Below, piece after piece: positions 43,040 through 52,002 of a DNA stretch of 64,000 nt; the stretch's first letter is position 1, and the number at the start of each line of letters is the position of its first letter. Made by a program: the position numbers and the translations under genes. The stretch spans positions 1 to 64,000 of the forward strand of contig NZ_PDFK01000007.1 in assembly GCF_002845985.1 (NCBI RefSeq), written 5' to 3'. The notes beneath the pieces were generated by a model. That model made no database searches. It was not told where the DNA came from and saw nothing but the letters and a program-made list of their open reading frames with translations. Source of the stretch: Lysinibacillus fusiformis. Lineage in GTDB: Bacteria; Bacillota; Bacilli; Bacillales_A; Planococcaceae.

Positions 43040-44236
43040 ATGGATTATCGTAAAAAAACCGTGGTCGCTTCAGTGGCAGGGTTAACGCTAGAGGGAATGG
43101 ACATTATGTTTATTTCTTTTGCTATGACAATGATTATTGCAGAATTTAATATTGATCTTGCAACTGGTGGATTGATTTCATCCATCACGAATATTGGAAT
43201 GCTAATGGGTGGTATTATTTTTGGTGTGTTGGCCGACAAATATGGTCGCGTAAAAGTGTTTACGTATACCGTCATATTATTTGCCATCGGAACAGCCTTA
43301 ACAGGCGTAGCAACAAGTATTGAGCAAGTTTATGTTTATAGATTTATCGCTGGCTTAGGAGCTGGTGGGGAATATGGTATTGGTATGGCACTTGTGGCGG
43401 AGGCTTGGCCGAAGAATAAACAAGGAAGAGCTTCTTCGTATGTAAGTGTAGGGGCACAGTATGGGGTGATCTTAGCGGCATTACTAAGTGCCATCATTTT
43501 ACCAACTTTAGGATGGAGAGCTTTATTCTTCGTCGGTTTATTACCAGTCATTTTTGCCTTTATCGTACGTAAAAATCTTGATGAATCACCAGAATGGGTG
43601 GCGTCACAGAATAAACAAAACAATAAGCAAGAGAAAGGGAAACTGGCCCAATTATTTGCTTCACCACGAATCACGATGACGACTCTTTCGCTGATTTTAA
43701 TGGCTACTGTTCAAATCGCAGGCTATAATGGCCTCATGATCTGGCTACCATCTATGCTACAAAAATCGCAAGGATTATCAGTTTCCAGCTCAGCCTTGTG
43801 GACAATTAGTACCGCTGTCGGCATGATTATTGGAATGCTGACATTTGGTAGATTTATGGATCGTTTTGGTGCAAAGCGTACATTCGGTATCTTTTTATTA
43901 GCCTCAGCCTGTGCAGTATTCCTTTATTCCTTTGCAACAGGTGCAATAGCCATATTATTAGGCGGTGCAGTTGTAGGATTTTTCTCTAACGGAATGTTTG
44001 CAGGGTATGGTGCATTAATTAGTAGCTTCTATCCAGTCCAAATTCGCAGTACAGCAACAAATACTATTTTTAACTTTGGTCGAGCAATAGGAGGATTTTC
44101 ACCAATCTTTGTCGGCTATATTTTACAAAGTTACGATATGACAGTCGTTATGATTTACTTAGCAGCATTGTATTGCATTTCCTTTATCGTCATGCTGACA
44201 CTTCAGGGAACAGGCAAGGGTTTGCAAACGGCTTAA
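43040..44236 (+). CDS. MFS transporter under PyrR-type control
   Basis: This 398-residue, 12-helix major facilitator has the motif A loops GVLADKYGRVKVF near residue 63 and FGRFMDRFGAKRT near 278, and RFIAGLGAGGEYGIGMALV near 103, like the aromatic-acid/metabolite:H+ symporter group. TTGGAGG precedes the ATG. Its leader carries a PyrR attenuator, so the substrate is probably a pyrimidine or a precursor such as orotate or dihydroorotate; this is inference. It is not related to PyrP-type uracil permeases. Confidence 0.88.
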   Translation: MDYRKKTVVASVAGLTLEGMDIMFISFAMTMIIAEFNIDLATGGLISSITNIGMLMGGIIFGVLADKYGRVKVFTYTVILFAIGTALTGVATSIEQVYVYRFIAGLGAGGEYGIGMALVAEAWPKNKQGRASSYVSVGAQYGVILAALLSAIILPTLGWRALFFVGLLPVIFAFIVRKNLDESPEWVASQNKQNNKQEKGKLAQLFASPRITMTTLSLILMATVQIAGYNGLMIWLPSMLQKSQGLSVSSSALWTISTAVGMIIGMLTFGRFMDRFGAKRTFGIFLLASACAVFLYSFATGAIAILLGGAVVGFFSNGMFAGYGALISSFYPVQIRSTATNTIFNFGRAIGGFSPIFVGYILQSYDMTVVMIYLAALYCISFIVMLTLQGTGKGLQTA

Positions 44237-44250
44237 TCCTATACATCACG

Positions 44251-44290
44251 AAAGAACGAATTCCACTTCTTCAAATGGGATTCGTTCTTT
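44251..44290. terminator. bidirectional terminator between MFS gene and SASP gene
   Basis: AAAGAACGAATTCCA (44251-44265) pairs with TGGGATTCGTTCTTT (44276-44290), one G-U, with T on one side and A on the other. It serves both convergent genes. Confidence 0.85.
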
Positions 44291-44310
44291 TTTTATTAGT
44301 TTTTATTTAA

Positions 44311-44514
44311 TTATAATAAACCTTTTGAACGTTTCTCAGCGATTTCAACAAGGCGTTTTGTAATTTCTCCTCCAACGGAACCATTTGCGCGAGAAGATGC
44401 TTCTGGCCCAAGCTGAACGCCAAATTCTTGTGCAATTTCATATTTCATTTGATTGACAGCTTCGTGTACGCCAGGTACTAGAAGCTTATTTGAACTACGG
44501 TTATTGTTAGCCAT
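44311..44514 (-). CDS. alpha/beta-type small acid-soluble spore protein
   Basis: This 67-residue protein starts [15 protein letters not shown] at ATG 44514, with GGAGGTGA upstream on the reverse strand. SASPs coat and protect spore DNA and are digested at germination. The conserved parts KYEIAQEFG (GPR cleavage region), [21 protein letters not shown] and the final basic tail are all there. Expression is expected in the forespore under sigma-G. Confidence 0.95.
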   Translation of the reverse strand: MANNNRSSNKLLVPGVHEAVNQMKYEIAQEFGVQLGPEASSRANGSVGGEITKRLVEIAEKRSKGLL

Positions 44515-44700
44515 TGTTCTCACCTCCTTGAGCTTAGAATGGTTGCTTACCAACTTTTCATACATTTAAAAAGAAGGAAACGCACACGCTAAATGCTAAT
44601 AACAACAACTTGTGGAAAGCCAGCAATAATCAGCAAACTCTCTGTTATAATTAAGCCTGGCTCTTTACTATAGAAGGTTGATTAAAGGAGGAACAACAGA

Positions 44701-45195
44701 ATGACGAATAATGATATTTTAATTCGTTTACGCTATGCATTCGATATAAAAAATGTAGATATGGTAGAAATTTTTAAGCTAGGTGGTATGAACTATACGA
44801 AAGAAGAAGTATTAAATATGCTCATTAAGATTAATGATGAGGAAGAAGCACCAGAAACATACATTAGTTGTAATAATAAAATGTTGGAAGCTTTTTTAAA
44901 TGGACTCATTACCTTTAAACGTGGGCCACAGAAGCCAAAGGAAGGACAGGCTGAGGGACCACTACCTGTGTCTGGAAAAGAAAGTCCGAACAATATGCTA
45001 TTAAAGAAAGTGAAAATTGCCTTATCCTTAACAACTGAGGAGATGCTTGAAATTTTATATGATGGTGGAATTAAGGTGACAAAAGGTGAATTAGGTGCCA
45101 TTTTAAGAAATCCAAGTCACCGTAATTATAAAGAGTGCGGTGATTCGTTCGTACGTAATTTTTTAAGGGGCTTAACATATAAATATAGAGGGTAA
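44701..45195 (+). CDS. DUF1456 family protein (YehS-like)
   Basis: The 164-residue protein holds two similar halves. The first begins NNDILIRLRYAFDIKNVDMVEIFKLGG and the second NNMLLKKVKIALSLTTEEMLEILYDGG; each is followed by a FLNGLI or FLRGLT ending. This internal duplication is the DUF1456/YehS pattern. A linker rich in Pro, Gly and Lys separates them. GGAGGAAC precedes the ATG. Function is unknown. Confidence 0.85.
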   Translation: MTNNDILIRLRYAFDIKNVDMVEIFKLGGMNYTKEEVLNMLIKINDEEEAPETYISCNNKMLEAFLNGLITFKRGPQKPKEGQAEGPLPVSGKESPNNMLLKKVKIALSLTTEEMLEILYDGGIKVTKGELGAILRNPSHRNYKECGDSFVRNFLRGLTYKYRG

Positions 45196-45244
45196 CAGAC
45201 AGATGTTTTAAATCATAAAGTACCATTTTTTTCTTTAAAATTCG

Positions 45245-45320
45245 TTGACAATTTGTGACGAAATTGTGTACAATAAATTTATCACAAATTGTTCACAAAA
45301 AAGATGAAAAATGTTCACAA
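45245..45320 (+). promoter_or_regulatory. promoter with TTTGTGA/TCACAAA operator-like repeats
   Basis: TTGACA (45245-45250) and TACAAT (45269-45274), 18 nt apart, form a promoter. ACAATTTGTGA (45249-45259) and TCACAAATTGT (45282-45292) are perfect 11-nt inverted copies around it, and TTCACAAA recurs twice downstream (about 45291 and 45313). The half sites resemble those of Rex or Fnr/Crp family regulators, but spacing does not match a standard single site. Confidence 0.55.
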
Positions 45321-45336
45321 ACAAAGGGGTGCTTGT

Positions 45337-45531
45337 ATGATTTATTTTGACATCTTATTAGTAGCTATTGCATGCGTTACAATGCCTTTTATTGTTGCAG
45401 TTATGTTAGATATTTTTTATGCAGAACGAAAAAAAGTTCGTTTTTCATTACGTCGTACTTCATTATGGTATATCGCTATGTTTGCACTATCGTTTATACC
45501 ATCCGTTTTACTTGTCACACAAAACGTATAA
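45337..45531 (+). CDS. small two-helix membrane protein, unknown
   Basis: The start at ATG 45337 follows AAAGGGGTG; the longer frame from 45289 lacks a site and includes operator-like repeats. The 64-residue protein has two membrane segments, about residues 3-25 and 42-61, with a positive loop (ERKKVRFSLRR) between them. No family recognised. Expression is probably driven by the promoter at 45245. Confidence 0.7.
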   Translation: MIYFDILLVAIACVTMPFIVAVMLDIFYAERKKVRFSLRRTSLWYIAMFALSFIPSVLLVTQNV

Positions 45532-45569
45532 TGCAATCAAACACTTAGGGGTAAGTGGAATGAAATAGG

Positions 45570-45607
45570 CAGCTACAACTCGCATTGAGGTCGTAGCTGT
45601 TTTTTTA
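45570..45607 (+). terminator. terminator after the small membrane protein
   Basis: CAGCTAC (45570-45576) pairs with GTAGCTG (45593-45599), with a partly paired inner part, and TTTTTTT follows. Confidence 0.82.
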
Positions 45608-45747
45608 TGTTGATATGACAAAATGATTTTATACCGAAATGGAAGGGTTCAATAAATGACATGGTGAATGAAAACTTCACAATGATGTATTCTCAAGTAA
45701 ATAAACACTAATTAAAGATGCATTCAATAGTCTAAAATAAGCAGTAT

Positions 45748-45947
45748 GATTATTGTTATTGGGATTAGCCGGATTCCGGGAATGTTAGGGGAAGCTTTCA
45801 AGTCAATTTATAATGGGTATCACAATTGTCGTGGTGAGCTTACTTGTACTACCATCACAACATGTCCTTGGTGCAAGCAGTAAAGAAAAATTAAACTATG
45901 GAGAGCACGAGGTCATTGAATTTCAATGGATTCGTGTTTTTTATTAG
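45748..45947 (+). pseudogene. possible membrane-protein remnant
   Basis: Two overlapping short frames look like parts of one protein. One reads VIGISRIPGMLGEAF from about 45748 before losing sense; the other, from ATG 45813 in another frame, reads GITIVVVSLLVLPSQHVLG. Together they recall the end of a VTT/TVP38-type membrane protein broken by a frameshift. There is no ribosome binding site. The rest of 45608-46031 shows no gene. Confidence 0.25.
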
Positions 45948-46031
45948 AATGAAAAGCTAGAGTCGAGAATAAAATTGCTAGTACATCAACCTATTTTTTC
46001 TAGCAATTATCTTGATAAAGGCGGGGTCTGA

Positions 46032-46706
46032 ATGAAAAATATTTTCTTCATTTTATTAGGGATTGTCTATCTTTTTCTAGCAAATGCAATTGAATTAGCC
46101 ATCATTAAGCCATTATTTTTTTTAATAGGACTTGCTTTAGTCAGTATTGGTAGCATTCGATATATAAAAGAACGTTATATTGCTGCACAAACTTTGGTAC
46201 AAATGACGGAAGCTAGTGAAGAAGAGATAATGGCTATTCCTCATACCCAATGTACATTATCCAATGATGCTTTAAATGCTTTATTGTTAAATGAACAGAC
46301 AAATACGCTTATTTTTGCACGAAGAGAATCGCTAGATGAAGAGTTGACAATAATAGAGATTCCATTTAACAAAATATATGAAGTGGCCATCATGGAAGAC
46401 GAAGAGTTTATGATTAGAACAAAGAATCACCTTATGAGTGGGTCTTTACTTGGGGAAGCGGATGAAATAGAGGAAGTGGAGGTGGAGGAAGATACCATTT
46501 CACAGCTTTCTTTAAAATTAGTAGTGGATCATTTATCAGAGCCAATTCAAGAATATATGTTTATGGATAATGGTGAAGAGCTAATTTCAAAAGAGGAAGA
46601 GGACTACAAGGAAGCTATGGAGCTTTGTGAGAAATGGTTTCAAAAGATAAGCGTAATTATCAAACGTCATGAATTGGAAAGAGTTCCGATCAATCATTGG
46701 CAATAA
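46032..46706 (+). CDS. membrane-anchored acidic protein, unknown
   Basis: The 224-residue protein has two N-terminal membrane helices (about 3-17 and 24-43), then a long soluble part. That part contains a strongly acidic stretch, EIEEVEVEEDT, at about residues 145-158. AAGGCGGGG lies before the ATG. No family or catalytic motif is recognised. It is transcribed alone towards the chemoreceptor gene. Confidence 0.7.
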   Translation: MKNIFFILLGIVYLFLANAIELAIIKPLFFLIGLALVSIGSIRYIKERYIAAQTLVQMTEASEEEIMAIPHTQCTLSNDALNALLLNEQTNTLIFARRESLDEELTIIEIPFNKIYEVAIMEDEEFMIRTKNHLMSGSLLGEADEIEEVEVEEDTISQLSLKLVVDHLSEPIQEYMFMDNGEELISKEEEDYKEAMELCEKWFQKISVIIKRHELERVPINHWQ

Positions 46707-46710
46707 TCGA

Positions 46711-46752
46711 AAAAGCTATCTCGAATTAGAAAAATTTGAGATAGCTTTTGTT
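46711..46752. terminator. bidirectional terminator
   Basis: AAAAGCTATCTC (46711-46722) pairs with GAGATAGCTTTT (46738-46749) and the inner AATT bases also pair. It ends the forward unknown gene and the reverse chemoreceptor gene. Confidence 0.85.
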
Positions 46753-46762
46753 GTGTAGTTCG

Positions 46763-48457
46763 TTAAATTTTAAATTGCTGTAGTTGGGTGTTTAGTTCTT
46801 CAGCCATTCCTGCGAGTTGATTTGCACTTCTAGCGATTTCATCCATTGTAGCGGCGGTTTCCTCTACAGTTGCTGTTGTTTGTTCAACACCGGCGGCGGA
46901 TTCCTGTGAAATAGAAGCCATGTCATCTATAGAGACATTAATGGTTTCTGAATTTTGAGCAAGATGATGTAAATTAGTAGAAATGGTCGTAATATTCTCG
47001 ATCATATCCTCTACTGCATTTGATATTTGATCAAATGTTTCGTTTGTTTGATCAAGCTGTGCGGTTCCCCTTTTAACTTCTTCATAGCCTGATTGTAGGG
47101 CAGAAGTGACATTGCCTGTCTCACCTTGAATACGATGGACGATTGTTGAAATATCCGTGACAGAGAATTGCACTTGTTCAGCGAGCTTGCGGACTTCATC
47201 TGCGACAACGGCAAAGCCTTTTCCGTGTTCACCTGCTCGTGCTGCTTCAATCGCTGCATTGAGTGCGAGTAAATTTGTTTGATTTGAAATCTCGTCTATA
47301 ACTGACACAAGCTTGGAAATTTCGGCGGACTGTACATTCAAACTTTCAACCTTTTTCACGGAATCTAGCATAATGTCATTAATCGCAGCCATTTGTTTAG
47401 TCGATTGAACCATTAAGCCTTTACCAGAAACCGTTAAATTTTGGACATGGCTAGAATGTTCTTTTAATTCAATGCCTTCTTGTGTTGTGTCGTGAATACT
47501 GCGCTTAAAGGCTGTCATTGTTTCTGCTAAATCACCCGTTGTGGACGCTTGTGTTTCTGTACCTGAAGCAAGCTCTTGCATGGTTACTGTAATTTGCTCT
47601 GTACCTGCTTGTACTTCATTCGATGATTGAGCCAGCTCTTCACTACTTGCGGCCACTGTTTCTGAAACGCTGTAGATGGAATGAATCGTTTGTTTTAATT
47701 TATTGTTCATTTCATTAGCAGCAAGCATTAACGTGCCGATTTCATCTCGTGTTTTAACTGCTAATGGCTCCAGTTGCAAATTACCATCTGCTAATTCCTT
47801 CATACGATTCGCTACAACTTTAACCGGTCTGGAAATGGTACTAGCTGTAATAATAGCAATTAGAATACCAGCTATAGTTAAAATTAAACTGAAAGCAATC
47901 CCGATTGTTCGATTTTGAGAGCTTGTTGAAACAACATCATTACCAACGGACGTAATCGCATCGGCACGTTCATCCGCAAGTTCCTCATAACCATTGCGTA
48001 CTTTTGTCACGAGGCCATGTGTATCCATTAAATTTTCTAAAGCTAACTCTTTATTGCCCTTTTCGTAGATATCAAACACCTCAGTGTTGACAAGATTACT
48101 CCAATCACGTGCTATTTCTACTAGCAGAGTACGTTCATTTGATGTTTCATATTCGTCTAGAATAGCATTGTTTTCCTCAGCCATTTGACGATATTCATTA
48201 AACGTTTCCTTATATTTTTCATCACCAGTCATTACATAGTTTAAAGCAGCTGACAGTCGCACACTCATAGATAATGCTAAATTTTTACTGGCATTTAAAA
48301 CAACTAAATCTTCCTTTACTAAATCTTTTGCCTGTCTCTCCATATTTGTATTGGAATTGTAAGTATAGGTTGTAAAGCTCACTACTAAAACTAACAAAAA
48401 AATAAATGCACTTAAAATTCGAGCTTTAAGTGTTTTAAACTGTAAAATGCCTTTCAT
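46763..48457 (-). CDS. methyl-accepting chemotaxis protein
   Basis: The 564-residue receptor has TM1 at about 10-32, an extracellular four-helix-bundle sensor to about 185, TM2 at about 187-208, a HAMP domain and the cytoplasmic signalling domain. The hairpin tip, [39 protein letters not shown] (about residues 391-430), is the CheW/CheA contact. GGGATGGGG precedes the ATG. The ligand is not known. Confidence 0.93.
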   Translation of the reverse strand: MKGILQFKTLKARILSAFIFLLVLVVSFTTYTYNSNTNMERQAKDLVKEDLVVLNASKNLALSMSVRLSAALNYVMTGDEKYKETFNEYRQMAEENNAILDEYETSNERTLLVEIARDWSNLVNTEVFDIYEKGNKELALENLMDTHGLVTKVRNGYEELADERADAITSVGNDVVSTSSQNRTIGIAFSLILTIAGILIAIITASTISRPVKVVANRMKELADGNLQLEPLAVKTRDEIGTLMLAANEMNNKLKQTIHSIYSVSETVAASSEELAQSSNEVQAGTEQITVTMQELASGTETQASTTGDLAETMTAFKRSIHDTTQEGIELKEHSSHVQNLTVSGKGLMVQSTKQMAAINDIMLDSVKKVESLNVQSAEISKLVSVIDEISNQTNLLALNAAIEAARAGEHGKGFAVVADEVRKLAEQVQFSVTDISTIVHRIQGETGNVTSALQSGYEEVKRGTAQLDQTNETFDQISNAVEDMIENITTISTNLHHLAQNSETINVSIDDMASISQESAAGVEQTTATVEETAATMDEIARSANQLAGMAEELNTQLQQFKI

Positions 48458-48672
48458 TTCCCCATCCCTTTACTATCTCATTGAGAATTTTATTCAATCA
48501 TAATTATTATTTTATAACTATTTGTGTAGATTAATAAGGCTTTCGGTAAAAATAGTTAAAAATAGTTTTTTAGTACAACCGTATAATGGGTTCTGGGTTG
48601 CCTGTAGTTAAATATATATAGATGTCTAACAACTAATGAATATATTTACGTATAATTTTCCTATATAATAAG

Positions 48673-48706
48673 AAAAAAGCACCTGTAGCAAAATGCTTCA
48701 AGTGCC
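48673..48706 (-). terminator. terminator after lytH
   Basis: On the reverse strand GCACTTGAAGC pairs with GCTACAGGTGC (48705-48679) over 11 bp with one mismatch, followed by TTTTTT (48678-48673). Confidence 0.8.
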
Positions 48707-48722
48707 ATGTATTATAAAAGAT

Positions 48723-49718
48723 CTATTGTTTTTGTTTTTTTGCTTGCCGCTCCCATTGCAATAAGGAGGGGTATGGATCAAAAGCCCATTCGGTTCTTCC
48801 ATTAAATTTGTAAATACCATAATGAAGATGTGGAGGGAATTTTCCTGATGTACCTTCTTTCCCATATCCAGAGCTTCCCACATAGCCAAGCACCGTGCCA
48901 GGCTCTACAACGGAGCCTACCTCAATGTCCTTATGATAGCTACCAAGGTGGGCATAATAGTGATAGGAGTTATGATTATCACGAATACCAATACGCCAGC
49001 CACCAAATTGATTCCAGCCTTTTACCTCAACAATTCCATAGGAGGTAGATAAGACAGGGGTTCCATAACTTGCAAAAATATCGGTTCCTTCATGAATCCG
49101 ACGTCCACCCCAGCCTCTATTGGCACCCCAAGTACCCCTGTAACTGTAATTCGAGCGAATATTGAGTGGGAAGGTATGTGCATCCAGTTCAATTGTTTTA
49201 AAATGTCTGTACAGTGTGGAAATCGTAAAAATTTGATTGACTGCTTCTTCACTTCCATAATATTCCCATAATGCTAATTTAAAATCCTCATCAGTCGTGC
49301 CGAATTTTCCTAAATAACTAGCCATTGAAAAAATGACATCCTCATCATCCTTTGGACTAGCGATTCCATCATGATTCCCATCAAGGCCCATACCACCGAA
49401 ATAGCTAATCGTTTCAGGTGAGGTATCTTCCTTTACAGGATTTAATGCGCCTGACCAATATTCATCAGAAAATTGGATAGCCAAATAGCCTTCTCGTTTA
49501 GGGATATCTTTACGAACAGATTGGAGATTTCTTTCATACTGATCGATAGCCGCTAAAAAATGCCAAGGAATGAGTAATTCATCAAATTGTACATAATAGG
49601 ACATACGCTGTTGTAAAGCTTCTTCTTCTGCTAGCTCCTCTTTTGCAAAAGAGGCAGTAGGGTACAGCATCATTCCTAAAAATAAAAATGTGAAAAGAAA
49701 AATAAAATGGCGATGCAA
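48723..49718 (-). CDS. lytH: M23 peptidase, LytH-like sporulation L-Ala-D-Glu endopeptidase
   Basis: The 331-residue protein starts at TTG 49718, placed 7 nt after a perfect AAAGGAGG. A signal peptide (HRHFIFLFTFLFLGMMLYP) sends it out of the cytoplasm. The M23 zinc site is in RRIHEGTDIF and PPHLHYG in the last third. Length and layout match LytH of B. subtilis, which trims stem peptides in spore cortex. The reading of specificity is by family. Confidence 0.87.
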   Translation of the reverse strand: MHRHFIFLFTFLFLGMMLYPTASFAKEELAEEEALQQRMSYYVQFDELLIPWHFLAAIDQYERNLQSVRKDIPKREGYLAIQFSDEYWSGALNPVKEDTSPETISYFGGMGLDGNHDGIASPKDDEDVIFSMASYLGKFGTTDEDFKLALWEYYGSEEAVNQIFTISTLYRHFKTIELDAHTFPLNIRSNYSYRGTWGANRGWGGRRIHEGTDIFASYGTPVLSTSYGIVEVKGWNQFGGWRIGIRDNHNSYHYYAHLGSYHKDIEVGSVVEPGTVLGYVGSSGYGKEGTSGKFPPHLHYGIYKFNGRTEWAFDPYPSLLQWERQAKKQKQ

Positions 49719-49858
49719 TGATGGACCTCCTTTCTAACGTTAGAATAACCGAAATTTTTATCTTCATTCAGTAAGCTTAAACAGCCAATAAATCCGCAAT
49801 CTTTTTATCCCTAAAAAAGAAATAATAAGAAGAAACGTCGTCAAAGAAAAAGTAATGG

Positions 49859-49887
49859 GTATCATCATGCGATTAACTTCATACTAT
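49859..49887 (+). promoter_or_regulatory. possible sigma-E promoter of prkA
   Basis: CATACTAT (49880-49887) matches the sigma-E -10 consensus CATACAnT well, with a weak -35 (GTATCAT, 49859-49865) 14 nt upstream. A transcript from here would begin near 49893, downstream of both ATG codons at 49855 and 49867. Confidence 0.5.
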
Positions 49888-49920
49888 GTTATAAATCAAG
49901 CCCTGAATGGAGGGAAGGCT

Positions 49921-51816
49921 ATTAACATTTTAGATAAAGTGAAAAACTATCGCGAAGAAGAAAATAGGCTGAAGTGGGAAGGGACATTTGCAGATTATTT
50001 AAACATCATTAGGGAAAGACCTGAAGTTGCTCAAACAGCCCATTCACGCGTCTACAATATGATAAAAAGTTCTGGTGTAGAGGAACGCGATGGGCAAAAA
50101 ATGTACAAATTTTTCGGACAAGAAATTTTTGGGCTTGAAACAGCAATTGAAAGACTGGTGGAGGAATATTTCCATCCAGCAGCGCGCAGGTTAGATGTTA
50201 GAAAACGTATTTTATTATTAATGGGACCTGTTAGTGGTGGTAAATCAACAATCGTTACTTTACTGAAGCGTGGATTAGAACAATATTCGCGCACAGATGA
50301 GGGCGCGGTTTACGCAATTAAGGGATGTCCTATGCATGAAGATCCATTACATTTAATTCCACATCATTTGCGTAATGAATTTTTTGAAGAGTATGGTATA
50401 AGAATTGAAGGAAGTTTATCGCCTTTAAATACGATGCGTCTTGAAAAGGAATACGATGGGCGTATTGAAAACGTGATGATTGAACGTATTACCTTTTCAG
50501 AAGATAAACGTGTGGGCATCGGAACATTTACACCATCTGATCCTAAATCACAGGATATTGCTGATTTAACAGGAAGTATTGATTTTTCTACCATTGGTGA
50601 GTTTGGTTCAGAATCAGATCCCCGAGCATATCGCTTCGACGGGGAACTCAATAAAGCCAATAGGGGTATGATGGAATTCCAGGAGATGCTGAAACTCGAT
50701 GAAAAATTCTTGTGGAACTTATTATCTCTAACACAGGAAGGAAATTTCAAAGCCGGGAGATTCGCTTTAATTAGTGCAGATGAATTAATCGTTGCTCATA
50801 CAAACGAAACGGAGTATCGATCTTTTATTTCGAACAAGAAGAATGAGGCTTTACATTCTCGAATTATCGTTATGCCGATACCGTATAACTTAAAAGTTAG
50901 TCAGGAAGAGCATATATATCAAAAGATGATAAAAGAGAGTGATATGTCCCACGTCCATATTGCACCGCATGCTTTAAAGGCCGCAGCAATCTTTTCGGTT
51001 CTCACTAGATTAGAAGTGCCGAAAAAACAAGGTGTGGATCTGATTAAGAAAATGCGCTTGTACGACGGAGAAAATGTGGAGGGATTTAATTCCGTTGACT
51101 TGGAGGAGCTGAAAAAAGAGTTTCCGAGCGAAGGGATGAACGGTATTGATCCACGCTATATCATTAACCGTATTTCTTCTGCTATTATTCGCAAAGAGGT
51201 GCCATCGATTAATGCATTAGATGTTTTACGAGCACTGAAGGATGGATTAGATCAGCATGCTTCTATTTCTCAAGAGGATCGCGAAAAGTATATGAATTAC
51301 ATTGCGGTTGCACGTAAGGAATATGATGAAATTGCTAAAAATGAAGTACAAAAGGCTTTTGTGTACTCTTATGAAGAATCGGCAAAATCATTGATGAACA
51401 ATTACCTTGATAATGTAGAGGCATTTTGTAATAAAAATAAGCTATACGATCGACTAACTGGTGAGGAAATGAATCCTGACGAAAAATTAATGCGCTCGAT
51501 TGAAGAGCAAATTGGTATTTCAGAAAATGCTAAAAAGGCATTTCGTGAGGAAATTCTCATTCGTATTTCTGCTTATGCACGAAAAGGTAAACGATTTGAC
51601 TACAACTCTCATGAAAGATTGCGAGAAGCGATTCAAAAGAAATTATTTGCAGACTTGAAAGATGTTGTGAAAATTACTACTTCTTCTAAAATGCCAGATG
51701 AATCTCAACTGAAGAAAATTAATGAGGTTGTTGCAAGACTAGTTGATGAACATGGCTATAACACAACATCGGCAAATGAGCTGCTGCAATATGTAGGAAG
51801 TCTACTCAATCGGTAA
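49921..51816 (+). CDS. prkA: serine protein kinase PrkA
   Basis: PrkA is a AAA+-like kinase with roles in sporulation. Residues 1-631, counted from the ATT codon at 49921, begin with (I/M)NILDKVKNYREEENRLKWEG, which aligns with the Bacillus start MDILKK and gives the same 631-residue length. GGAGGG (49909-49914) sits 6 nt before that ATT, while the ATG codons at 49855 and 49867 lack sites. The Walker A loop is GPVSGGKST near residue 102, and conserved AIKGCPMHEDPLHLIP and DLTGSIDFSTIGEF follow. It heads prkA-yhbH-spoVR. Confidence 0.93.
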   Translation: MNILDKVKNYREEENRLKWEGTFADYLNIIRERPEVAQTAHSRVYNMIKSSGVEERDGQKMYKFFGQEIFGLETAIERLVEEYFHPAARRLDVRKRILLLMGPVSGGKSTIVTLLKRGLEQYSRTDEGAVYAIKGCPMHEDPLHLIPHHLRNEFFEEYGIRIEGSLSPLNTMRLEKEYDGRIENVMIERITFSEDKRVGIGTFTPSDPKSQDIADLTGSIDFSTIGEFGSESDPRAYRFDGELNKANRGMMEFQEMLKLDEKFLWNLLSLTQEGNFKAGRFALISADELIVAHTNETEYRSFISNKKNEALHSRIIVMPIPYNLKVSQEEHIYQKMIKESDMSHVHIAPHALKAAAIFSVLTRLEVPKKQGVDLIKKMRLYDGENVEGFNSVDLEELKKEFPSEGMNGIDPRYIINRISSAIIRKEVPSINALDVLRALKDGLDQHASISQEDREKYMNYIAVARKEYDEIAKNEVQKAFVYSYEESAKSLMNNYLDNVEAFCNKNKLYDRLTGEEMNPDEKLMRSIEEQIGISENAKKAFREEILIRISAYARKGKRFDYNSHERLREAIQKKLFADLKDVVKITTSSKMPDESQLKKINEVVARLVDEHGYNTTSANELLQYVGSLLNR

Positions 51817-51854
51817 TTAATTTTCACCTTGATTTGGATTGTTACAAGTCAGAT

Positions 51855-51889
51855 AGGAGTGTCCCATTTTTAGGGCACTCCTTTTACTA
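51855..51889 (+). terminator. terminator after prkA
   Basis: AGGAGTGTCCC (51855-51865) pairs with GGGCACTCCT (51873-51882) with one bulged base, then TTTTACT. prkA and yhbH are therefore probably separate transcripts. Confidence 0.75.
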
Positions 51890-52002
51890 TCAGGACAAGG
51901 GATTAATATAGATGCACAATTCATTTTACGAAAAAAGTTCAAGAATTTGGCTCACAAGCATAGTATAGAAAAAGCGAATTTGATAGATGGGTGAGGATAA
52001 AA

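Noticed and set aside
49855..49920. ATG 49855 as the prkA start
   Set aside because: No Shine-Dalgarno site, not aligned with the Bacillus N-terminus, and upstream of the likely sigma-E transcript start.
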